Of a DNA stretch of 23,743 nucleotides, positions 1 through 6,290 are shown in pieces. The first letter of the stretch is position 1, and every line of letters starts with the position of its first letter. Origin of the DNA: Thermohalobaculum sp039185235. Lineage in GTDB: Bacteria > Pseudomonadota > Alphaproteobacteria > Rhodobacterales > Rhodobacteraceae. The stretch covers positions 1 to 23,743 of the forward strand of contig JBCDAS010000023.1 of the NCBI GenBank assembly GCA_039185235.1, written 5' to 3'. Position numbers and translations under genes: made by a program. The notes under the pieces were generated by a model, which was given only the letters and a program-made list of their open reading frames with translations, made no database searches and had not been told where the DNA came from.

Positions 1-129
1 AGGGATCACCTGGCGGCTAAAACTCAGGATAGATTTCAAAGGCTTAGACTATCAGTCTTCTTTCGAGCTGCCTGTTTTCCAGGAAGGGTCAATTCTGGCT
101 GATGCGATGGAAGAGGCGGTTGAAGAGGG

Positions 130-1035
130 TCAGGAGATCACAGATCCCGGTGGCAGCGGACGCCCGGACAGATAGGCCGAGCCTGCCATCGCGCCTTTGC
201 CAGCAGGTTGCACCTGGGTCAGGCGCAGGGCGCCTTGGCCACAGGCGATCAGGAGCCGCTCGTCCAGAGCGCTTCCGGGTGAGGCCGCGCCTTCCTCGGG
301 CTCTGCCATCAACACTTTGACACGCTGTCCACCAATCTCGCACCATGCTCCGGGAAACGGCGAGAGGCCGCGGATATGTGCCGAGAGCTCGGTTGCGGAC
401 CGGGTCCAATCAATCCGTGCCTCGGTTTTGTCGATTTTTGCGGCATAGGTCACTCCAGCGAGGCTTTGTGGCTCGGCTGTCAGATCGTCGAGCTTTGGCA
501 GGGTCTCCACGATCAAGCGGGCGCTGATCTCGGCCAGCTGATCATGAAGCGTCTGAGCCGTGTCCTGCGATCCAATTGACACTGTCTCTCGCGCGAGAAC
601 CGGGCCCGTGTCGAGCCCTGCTTCCATCTGCATCACGCAGACACCTGTCTCGCTGTCACGCGCCATGATCGCACGTTGGATGGGGGCTGCGCCCCGCCAG
701 CGAGGCAGCAGCGAGGCGTGGAGGTTCAAGCAGCCCCTTGCGGGCGCATCCAGCGCTGCTTGGGGTAGGATCTGGCCATAAGCGACAACAATGGCGCACT
801 CGGCGCCGAGTGCCGCGAATGCCGCCACGACCGCATCTTGAAACCGTTCGGGTGTCTCCACGGGAAGACCCAGAGCCTCTCCCCTTGAATGGACGGGAGA
901 GGGTCGGATCTGCTTGCCACGTCCCGCCCGGCGGGGCGGTTGGGTATAGACCCTTACGATCTCATGACCCGCTGCAACCAGCGCCTCCAGTACCGGGACG
1001 GCGAAGTCGGGGGTTCCCATGAAAACCAGCCTCAT
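130..1035 (-). CDS. fmt: Methionyl-tRNA formyltransferase
   Basis: This enzyme formylates the amino group of Met-tRNA(fMet) with 10-formyl-tetrahydrofolate before translation initiation, in the cytoplasm. The 301-residue product has the usual family length. It opens with MRLVFMGTPDFAV, and the catalytic core is visible: Asn104 and His106 in NLHASLLPRWRG, and Asp142 in GLDTGPVL, matching Asn108/His110/Asp146 of the E. coli enzyme. The C-terminal half (about 200-301) is the tRNA-binding OB-fold region. The ATG overlaps the stop of the preceding deformylase-like gene (ATGA), so the two are probably translationally coupled. It is the last gene of a four-gene minus-strand operon whose products add and remove the formyl group. 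The 129 bases beyond its stop, to the window edge, hold nothing I can identify. Confidence 0.97.
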   Translation of the reverse strand: MRLVFMGTPDFAVPVLEALVAAGHEIVRVYTQPPRRAGRGKQIRPSPVHSRGEALGLPVETPERFQDAVVAAFAALGAECAIVVAYGQILPQAALDAPARGCLNLHASLLPRWRGAAPIQRAIMARDSETGVCVMQMEAGLDTGPVLARETVSIGSQDTAQTLHDQLAEISARLIVETLPKLDDLTAEPQSLAGVTYAAKIDKTEARIDWTRSATELSAHIRGLSPFPGAWCEIGGQRVKVLMAEPEEGAASPGSALDERLLIACGQGALRLTQVQPAGKGAMAGSAYLSGRPLPPGSVIS

Positions 1036-1541
1036 GCTTTGCGCTTTCGCCGTTTCAGGTCCGCGCGGTGCTTATCCAACAGCCGTTGACGCTTCAACCG
1101 GCTGAGCCGGTCGATGAAGAGCTTGCCATCGAGATGGTCGATCTGATGCTGGACGGAGGTGGCCCAGAGATCGCTGAACTCCCGCTCGACCTCCGATCCG
1201 GTCTCGTCCAGATATGCGACGCGGACCGGGGCAGGGCGCTGGATCTCGGCGCTGAGCCCGGGAAGATTGGGGCTCGCCTCGTGCCAAGGACGCAAGGTGT
1301 CGGCTGCCCATGTGATCGTGGGATTGGCGAGCCGGATTGGCTGGCGCGCCTGCCCGCAATCGACCACGGCGAGACGCAGGCCGATCCCGAGTTGCGGAGC
1401 GGCAAGACCGAGCCCGGGCATGGCATACATGGCCTCCAGCATCTCCGCCCAGATCGCATGGATCTGATCATCGATCTGGGTCACTGGCTCGGCCACGCTC
1501 TTCAGCCTTGGATCGGGCCACATAACAAAGGGGCGCGGCAT
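1032..1541 (-). CDS. Peptide deformylase-like protein, probably catalytically inactive
   Basis: The 169-residue product aligns end to end with the deformylase encoded at 1712-2248 and keeps family motif 1 (GLGLAAPQ, residues 43-50). The two metal and catalytic motifs are altered. Motif 2, normally EGCLS, reads EASPN, so the metal-binding Cys is Ser90. Motif 3, normally HEIDH, reads HQIDH, so the catalytic Glu is Gln133; His132 and His136 remain. Known deformylases need the Cys ligand and the Glu for activity, so I infer a non-catalytic or altered function, possibly ribosome or substrate binding. The C-terminus is very basic (KRQRLLDKHRADLKRRKRKA). The start overlaps the stop of the small membrane gene by one base (TGATG) and its end overlaps fmt. 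The reading frame is intact and the fold motifs are kept, which argues against a decaying pseudogene. Confidence 0.9.
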   Translation of the reverse strand: MPRPFVMWPDPRLKSVAEPVTQIDDQIHAIWAEMLEAMYAMPGLGLAAPQLGIGLRLAVVDCGQARQPIRLANPTITWAADTLRPWHEASPNLPGLSAEIQRPAPVRVAYLDETGSEVEREFSDLWATSVQHQIDHLDGKLFIDRLSRLKRQRLLDKHRADLKRRKRKA

Positions 1542-1699
1542 CAGCCCTCGGCGCCCGAGAGAGAGGTGAGCAACATCCGCAGCCCCTTGATCATCAGATC
1601 GCCCAGGGTCTCGCCGCTATCAGGCGCCGTAGCGCCGACCATCACGATCGCGGTGAAGAAGAAAAAGACCATGATTATCAACATGATGATGACCCGCAT
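1541..1699 (-). CDS. 52-residue single-pass membrane protein of unknown function
   Basis: A short open frame between the two deformylase genes encodes 52 residues starting MRVIIMLIIMVFFFFTAIVM. Residues 3-24 form one strongly hydrophobic segment, followed by a short soluble tail ending in GAEG. It has one of the best ribosome binding sites in the window, GAGGAGGGG about 6 bases before the ATG. It lies 12 bases after the upstream deformylase stop, and its own TGA overlaps the ATG of the deformylase-like gene. Good start signal, tight coupling and a coherent transmembrane segment support a real gene. I do not recognise a family. Its position suggests co-expression with the formylation/deformylation genes; a role as membrane anchor or partner of the inactive deformylase-like protein is speculation. 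Confidence 0.8.
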   Translation of the reverse strand: MRVIIMLIIMVFFFFTAIVMVGATAPDSGETLGDLMIKGLRMLLTSLSGAEG

Positions 1700-1711
1700 C
1701 CACCCCTCCTC

Positions 1712-2248
1712 TCAGGCGTGCTGCTTGGTTTTCTTCAGCTTCTTCATCTTCTGGGTGATCATCGTGCGGCGCATCGAGCTGAGATAGTCGATGAAGAGCT
1801 TGCCGTTCAGGTGGTCGATCTCGTGCTGCACACAGGTCGACCAGATGCCGGAGAACTCGCGCTCCTCCTCGGTACCCTCGCGGTTGAGGAACTTGACGCG
1901 CACGCTTTCGGGCCGGGTTACGGGGGCGTAGATCTCGGGGATCGAGAGGCAGCCTTCCTCGTGATCGGATTGGGTCTCGGAGGCCCAAGTGATCTCGGGG
2001 TTTGCCAGGCAGATCGGCTTTGGTTCTGGCTCTGGCTCGCCTTCGGCGACCTCCCGCGGTGCGCAGTCGAGGACGATCACGCGCTTTGTGACGCCCACTT
2101 GAGGCGCCGCCAAGCCAATGCCGGGTGCGTCATACATGGTCTCCAGCATGTCATCCATCAGCTTGCGGATGCTATCGTCGACCGTTGCCACAGGCTCGCA
2201 GACCTTTTTCAGGCGTGGGTCGGGATGGATGAGGATTGGACGACGCAT
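1712..2248 (-). CDS. def: Peptide deformylase
   Basis: This metalloenzyme removes the N-formyl group from nascent proteins at the ribosome exit. All three family motifs are intact in the 178-residue product: GIGLAAPQ (43-50), EEGCLS with metal-binding Cys100, and HEIDH with His142, Glu143 and His146. A short Glu/Pro-rich insertion (about residues 68-78) and a Lys-rich C-terminal tail (about 165-178) are present; the insertion is absent from the deformylase-like paralogue downstream. It is the first gene of the operon leading to fmt. The ATG at 2248 has no strong Shine-Dalgarno sequence. A TTGACC element lies about 30 bases upstream on the same strand, but no convincing -10 follows, so the promoter is not assigned. 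Confidence 0.97.
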   Translation of the reverse strand: MRRPILIHPDPRLKKVCEPVATVDDSIRKLMDDMLETMYDAPGIGLAAPQVGVTKRVIVLDCAPREVAEGEPEPEPKPICLANPEITWASETQSDHEEGCLSIPEIYAPVTRPESVRVKFLNREGTEEEREFSGIWSTCVQHEIDHLNGKLFIDYLSSMRRTMITQKMKKLKKTKQHA

Positions 2249-2476
2249 GGCTGCGACTTAGGCGATGGCCCTAGACGGGTCAAGACGATGCAGAAGCCAG
2301 ACTATAATTCCTGCAATTGGGCGCGGGAGGGGTGCGCGGACCGGTTAGTCTGCAGCCGGCATGGGGGAGCCGAGGCATACAGCGGAGGGAACCGGTCCGG
2401 AACACCAATCGTGTTACTTCAAGGACTGAATACGCTACAACGTAAACGGAGTACTAACTCTCCTTGTCCGGCCGTG

Positions 2477-2498
2477 CTGTGAGGAACCCCACAGTTTT
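2477..2498 (+). terminator. Terminator-like hairpin with no upstream plus-strand gene
   Basis: CTGTG (2477-2481) pairs with CACAG (2490-2494), with an inner GG/CC extension, and is followed by TTTT at 2495-2498. This has the form of a weak rho-independent terminator for the plus strand. No plus-strand gene precedes it, so it is either chance or the end of an unrecognised small transcript from the 2249-2470 region. Confidence 0.3.
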
Positions 2499-2507
2499 GC
2501 AGCGAAG

Positions 2508-2534
2508 AGAACCGGATAGTGAGAGACCGGTTCT
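2508..2534. repeat. 8-bp inverted repeat
   Basis: AGAACCGG (2508-2515) and CCGGTTCT (2527-2534) are perfect inverted arms separated by 11 bases. It lies about 80 bases beyond the stop of the minus-strand gene ending at 2614, so it may stabilise that mRNA or bind a protein. There is no T-run on the minus-strand side that would make it a standard terminator. Confidence 0.45.
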
Positions 2535-2613
2535 GCTGGAGCCTATTTTTCGTTCGATTTCAACGGCTTGATCGAGCCTCGATCTGGATAGGAGAAGGGT
2601 AGGCTCTTATGTT

Positions 2614-3744
2614 TCAGAGTTGACCGGACTGCTGCAGGGCGAACGCATAGCCGATGGCGCCGGCCACCGCGATGCCGAGAACCACGGCAATGGCAATCTT
2701 CCAGGCCGAGTAGGGCCGCTCGCCAGAGACTTGTCCGGTGCGCCCATTGATCACCACGCGATAGGGCTGGTTCTTCCACCGGTATGCCGCGAGCCAGACC
2801 GGCAGTAGGATATGTTTGAAGGTGATCGCGTCATAGCGGCTCGACATATGGCTTATCCGCTGCTCGTCCCCGCCGATATCGAAGCGGATATCGCGGCGCA
2901 GGATTGCATCCATGGTGCGCTCCGCCCGGTCGAAGCCCTGGTTCAGCGAGACGGTTGGTGCCTCGGCCCGGAAGCCTGCCAGATAGACCTCGCGATAGGG
3001 CTCGAGCGCCGAGAGATCCCAGCTATGCCCTCCCGCCTCGACCTGATCTGCCTGGGAGAGGAGCGTGTCTGAGGCAGGCACAAGCACGTCGTCAAAGAGC
3101 CGCTTCACATGACCGCTGACCGGTGTCCAGCGGACCTTACGCTCCTGATATGTTTGACGTTTTGGCTTTCCATCGACCATCACGGTTCGGGTCTTGGTGA
3201 CGTAGTAGGCGTCTCCGCGCGCGCCGGAATAGCGGGCCGAGCCCTGGGCGTCATAGGTGTAATGCGGGATGTAGACGCCAGAGACGGGGCGTCCGGCCTC
3301 GGCGTATTTCTTGAGCCCATTGGGGGCAAACCAGAGCCGACCCAACCAGTCTTTCAGCTTCTCTTTCGCTTCGCGTTCTTGAAGGGCGAAGGGCAGCACG
3401 CCCTGGGGCTTTGGGTGTTTTAGCGAGTGGCCCGCCGATCTTGCCAGGGGTGTCGCGCAGAACGGGCATTCCTCGGCCAGGGTCTTGGCGTCAAATGTCA
3501 CCTCGGCCCCGCATCCCGGACAGGGCAGGGTCTCGACCTCGACCACATCGCTGGGTGAGAGCATATCGGCGAGCGCTTTGTGGTAATCGAGTTCGCGGAT
3601 GGCGTCTCCGCCCCAAGGCCCTTCGGCAATCGGTGGCAGCTCATTTTCCGACCCGCAGGAGGGGCAGATCAGGGTCTGCTCTCCGGGTGAGAAGTTGAGC
3701 CGAGCACCGCAATTCGCGCAGGGAAGTTCCGTAGTGGCGTTCAT
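2614..3744 (-). CDS. Zinc-ribbon membrane protein (TFIIB-type zinc finger)
   Basis: The 376-residue product carries two zinc-ribbon modules at its N-terminus: CANCG with CPSCG (residues 9-32) and CPGCG with CPFC (about 74-97). A central domain starts at GVLPFALQEREAKEKLKDW, followed by a conserved-looking PVWLAAYRW stretch and a single C-terminal membrane helix (AWKIAIAVVLGIAVAGAIGY). Such proteins are often labelled TFIIB-type zinc finger or PriA-like, but no helicase motif is present here. It is a longer paralogue of its upstream neighbour (3806-4519) and lies in the same direction as an SPFH-type gene. This suggests a membrane-associated complex, with the zinc ribbons in the cytoplasm. A ribosome binding site AAGGGA precedes the ATG closely. 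Molecular function is unknown. Confidence 0.85.
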   Translation of the reverse strand: MNATTELPCANCGARLNFSPGEQTLICPSCGSENELPPIAEGPWGGDAIRELDYHKALADMLSPSDVVEVETLPCPGCGAEVTFDAKTLAEECPFCATPLARSAGHSLKHPKPQGVLPFALQEREAKEKLKDWLGRLWFAPNGLKKYAEAGRPVSGVYIPHYTYDAQGSARYSGARGDAYYVTKTRTVMVDGKPKRQTYQERKVRWTPVSGHVKRLFDDVLVPASDTLLSQADQVEAGGHSWDLSALEPYREVYLAGFRAEAPTVSLNQGFDRAERTMDAILRRDIRFDIGGDEQRISHMSSRYDAITFKHILLPVWLAAYRWKNQPYRVVINGRTGQVSGERPYSAWKIAIAVVLGIAVAGAIGYAFALQQSGQL

Positions 3745-3805
3745 GATTCCCTTTTCTCGTAAGGCGTCGGCACTATCCCTCGCGGGCCAGATCGAGACAA
3801 GGCGC

Positions 3806-4519
3806 TCACCGTTTGAGGCGTGCGATCATGCGGGTGAAGAGGGTCTCTTGGCCCTCTCTTGCTACCGCTCCTGACCAACCATCTACTGCAATCAGGGGCG
3901 TGTTGGCGACGGCTGCAATCCAAACGGGGACGACAATCAGAACCGGATCGGCGACCGAGGGCGGGGCTGCTTGCAGGATCGCCTTGCGCTCCCGCAGGGC
4001 TGCGGTGCTGCCCGGATGGTCTTCGAGAGCGTCTTCAATGAGCCTGAATTGATGGTGCTCAACAGCCTCATTTGGCGAGAGGCTGGGTGCGATCAGATCG
4101 AACTCGGAGAGCAATTCCACATTTACTTTCAGTGGCTTGGCTTGTGCCCATGCCGCCCGAAGGCGCCCTGACTGAGGCAGCAGGGTCTCGGCCTCTGGCG
4201 CTGCGGTCGCGAGGCCTGGCCGACCATCGACTGTGATTGCGTAGAGCGGTAGGAAGACACCTCGCCAGCGCACAGGGTCGTCTGGATAGGCCTGCCAATC
4301 CGCCAGCGCCCGGCGGGCATCATTCTCGGTCAGGGAAAAGGGCAGCATTTGTTGGGGCAGCGCCACCTCGGGCGGGCCGGGCAGGCCCGAGAGCCGGGTG
4401 TCGCAGAGCGGGCAGCGGCCTTGTTCGAAGAGCCGGCCTTCGGCCACAGCAGCCTTGCAGACGGGGCAAGTCTCGACCCGGGCTTCGATGCTCCGTCCCT
4501 CTGATCCGCCGGTTGTGAT
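3806..4519 (-). CDS. Zinc-ribbon protein, shorter paralogue of its neighbour; probable ATC start
   Basis: From the proposed start the product has 237 residues, with one zinc ribbon (CPVC at 18-21, CPLC at 36-39). A middle part has LPFSLTENDARRALADWQ and a C-terminal PVWIAA...VDGWSGAV stretch. The same order of blocks occurs in the gene at 2614-3744, so the two are diverged paralogues; this one has a single ribbon and no clear C-terminal membrane helix. No ATG, GTG or TTG occurs in frame between the SPFH gene's stop and the first zinc cysteine. A strong GGAGGG lies 8 bases before an ATC codon (4519-4517) whose translation would give (M)TTGGSEGRS. The only alternative is an ATG at 4621, which would overlap the SPFH gene by 85 bases and add 34 unlikely residues. 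Function is unknown. Confidence 0.75.
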   Translation of the reverse strand: MTTGGSEGRSIEARVETCPVCKAAVAEGRLFEQGRCPLCDTRLSGLPGPPEVALPQQMLPFSLTENDARRALADWQAYPDDPVRWRGVFLPLYAITVDGRPGLATAAPEAETLLPQSGRLRAAWAQAKPLKVNVELLSEFDLIAPSLSPNEAVEHHQFRLIEDALEDHPGSTAALRERKAILQAAPPSVADPVLIVVPVWIAAVANTPLIAVDGWSGAVAREGQETLFTRMIARLKR

Positions 4520-4536
4520 TACACCAACCCTCCGGG

Positions 4537-5655
4537 CTAGCCAGCAGGCGGCGGCGGAGGTGGAGGGGGCGCGATCGTGAAGAGTTGGGCGAGCGCCGCG
4601 ACCTCGCCCGCAGCGGTCCAACCGGCCATGCCAGGGGACCAGACCAAGGTCTCGCGGGTAAAGCTGCCTTCGCTCATCATGCGGCCGAGATCGGCGCGGG
4701 AGAAGGGGCCGGTCGTCTGGCCGTTCTCGGCGAGGTGATAAACCGTCTCGGCTGGTGGAGGAGGTGGCGGAGGCGGCGCCATCTGAGGCGCCGTTTGCGG
4801 CGCGCCCCAGGGGCTATTCATCTGCTGCGCCATGGCCATTCCCATGCCGAGACCAATGCCTTCGCCCATGCCGCCGCCCGACGGGTTCTCCGCTGCCGCC
4901 CGCATGGATTCTGCCGCTTGGAACTGCGCATATCGGCCGAGATCGCCCACCACACCCATCGACGTCCGGCGGTCCATTGCCTCCTCTACCGCTTCGGGCA
5001 GGGAGACATTTTCTACAAACATTGCAGGCATTTGGAGGCCATACTCGGCGATCTCAGGGGCGATGCGGTTCTTGAGATATTCGCCCATTTGATCGGTATT
5101 CGCGGCGAGATCCAAAACCGGAATGCCCGAGGAGGCAAGCGCGTTTGAGAACCGGCTGACGATCACGTTGCGGATCTGGAACTGCACCTCGTCCGTGGTC
5201 ACCTCGCCATCGGTCCCGACGATTTCAGTCATGAATTTCGCAGGGTCCGAGACCCGGATCGAGTAGGTGCCAAAGGCGCGCATGCGCACCGGCCCAAACT
5301 CTGGATCGCGCATCATGATCGGGTTGCGGGTGCCCCATTTCAGGTCCTGAAAACGGCGGGTGTTGACGAAGTAGATCTCGCTCTTAAAAGGCGAAGAAAA
5401 CCCATGATCCCAATGCTGTAGCGTGGTCATGATGGGCATGTTGTTGGTCTCGAGCATGTAGAGACCGGGTTGGAAAACATCCGCCATCTGGCCTTCATGG
5501 ACAAAGACGGCGGCCTGGCCTTCGCGCACGGTCAGTTTGGCGCCGTATTTGATCGCGTTGTCATGGCGCTGGAAGCGGCTGACCATCGTGTCGCGCGTAT
5601 CATCGGTCCAGTCGATGACATCGATCAGTTCGCCAGTGATCATGTTCCAGATCAT
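4537..5655 (-). CDS. SPFH/virion-core-like protein with C-terminal GYF-like domain
   Basis: The 372-residue product has an SPFH (stomatin/prohibitin-like) body over about residues 20-230, typical of bacterial proteins annotated as virion core protein. A Gly/Met-rich linker (about 258-285) follows, then a polyproline tract (about 294-301), a GYF_2-like domain (305-359; YHLAENGQTTGPFSRADLGR with Trp339 and Trp346), and a second polyproline run at the extreme C-terminus. No signal peptide or membrane helix is obvious. GYF domains bind proline-rich peptides, so the protein could bind its own tails or those of partners and form oligomers (inference). The start at 5655 (MIWNMITGEL) is chosen because GGGAG lies about 6 bases upstream; the frame stays open further upstream but without a ribosome site. 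It leads the zinc-ribbon pair with only a 17-base gap to the next gene. Confidence 0.87.
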   Translation of the reverse strand: MIWNMITGELIDVIDWTDDTRDTMVSRFQRHDNAIKYGAKLTVREGQAAVFVHEGQMADVFQPGLYMLETNNMPIMTTLQHWDHGFSSPFKSEIYFVNTRRFQDLKWGTRNPIMMRDPEFGPVRMRAFGTYSIRVSDPAKFMTEIVGTDGEVTTDEVQFQIRNVIVSRFSNALASSGIPVLDLAANTDQMGEYLKNRIAPEIAEYGLQMPAMFVENVSLPEAVEEAMDRRTSMGVVGDLGRYAQFQAAESMRAAAENPSGGGMGEGIGLGMGMAMAQQMNSPWGAPQTAPQMAPPPPPPPPAETVYHLAENGQTTGPFSRADLGRMMSEGSFTRETLVWSPGMAGWTAAGEVAALAQLFTIAPPPPPPPPAG

Positions 5656-5841
5656 GCGCGTCTCCCTTGTTTGCACGCTCGATTCGCCTCTGGCCATCAT
5701 GGACGGGTATTGCGCCAGGACCAAGGCGACAGGTCTGAGCCTATGTGGCGATAAGAGCCCCGAAATGCCATGCATTTATCCATAGCTTTTGCGTAGTTCT
5801 TTCGTAACTCAACTTGTCGGAGTTTCTGAACGTGGAGGGCA

Positions 5842-5984
5842 GCGCCCGACCCTGGGTGGGCGGTCGCGTGCTAGATGCTCAAATCGCTCCTGAAAGCATC
5901 GACACCGCGTTTGCTTCTAGCGGCATCGCCATGCGCCCTCCCGGGGGGAGGGTCGGGCGCTGCCCGGTGGTTCCCACCGGGCAA
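5842..5984 (+). repeat. GC-rich double-hairpin repeat, copy 1
   Basis: The right part forms two adjacent hairpins. GCGCCC (5933-5938) pairs with GGGCGC (5955-5960) around an inner CCCTCCC/GGGAGGG stem. TGCCCGGTGG (5961-5970) pairs with CCACCGGGCA (5974-5983) over a TTC loop. The left end, GCGCCCGACCCT (5842-5853), is the reverse complement of AGGGTCGGGCGC in the right part, so the unit has inverted ends like a small mobile or REP-type element. Similar elements are, to my recollection, common between genes in Roseobacter genomes; the family name is not known to me. Confidence 0.75.
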
Positions 5985-6105
5985 GAGGCTTGGCGCAGGT
6001 CGGTTTACCGTAGGCGGCTTATTCGGCTTGCCTTGGCTGACCAAGCATTGATGCTGATTCGAAAGGAGCAGTACGAACCCGGAATAGAGCTTTGGGCGAA
6101 GGGCG

Positions 6106-6247
6106 GCGCCCGATCCTGGGAGGGCGATCTCGATGCTTCAGTTCCTCAGTGCTTCAAAGAACTCAATGCCGCTTTTGCTTCTGGCGGTATCGCCATGCGC
6201 CCTCCCGGGGGAGGGTCAGGCGCTGCCCGGTGGTTCCTACCGGGCAA
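6106..6247 (+). repeat. GC-rich double-hairpin repeat, copy 2
   Basis: This is a second, directly repeated copy with the same left end (GCGCCCGATCCT) and the same pair of hairpins. The terminal stem is TGCCCGGTGG with CTACCGGGCA, giving one G-T mismatch relative to copy 1. The interior is only loosely similar. It lies about 45 bases beyond the stop of the minus-strand FAD oxidoreductase gene and may act as its transcription terminator or an mRNA 3' stabiliser. Confidence 0.75.
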
Positions 6248-6290
6248 AGATGGTGGTGCGTTGGGCTGCGTGCTCAGCTTGCCACCGGGC

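Larger units (their letters stand above)
2249..2613. other. Non-coding gap with hairpins
   Basis: This 365-base stretch separates the def promoter side from the 3' end of the zinc-finger membrane protein gene. I see no convincing coding frame on either strand. It looks less GC-rich than the genes beside it and contains several CCGG-centred short inverted repeats. Two are clear: one at 2477-2494 (CTGTG/CACAG arms followed by TTTT on the plus strand) and one at 2508-2534. A small RNA could be encoded here, but no promoter stands out. Confidence 0.5.
5656..6290. other. Non-coding region with two repeat copies
   Basis: This 635-base interval lies between the start of the SPFH gene and the stop of the FAD oxidoreductase. 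Open frames cross it on the plus strand, but they run through the GC-rich repeats and into the antisense of the oxidoreductase gene, with no ribosome site, so I do not call a gene. It holds two repeat copies (5842-5984, 6106-6247) and presumably the SPFH promoter, which I could not pin down. Confidence 0.6.

Noticed and set aside
1032..1541. Calling the second deformylase gene a pseudogene
   Set aside because: Frame, start, coupling and fold motifs are intact; only catalytic residues differ, so an altered function is more likely than decay.
5842..6247. Possible CRISPR-like array
   Set aside because: Only two long (about 142 bp) units with self-complementary ends, no short uniform repeats with unique spacers, and no cas gene.
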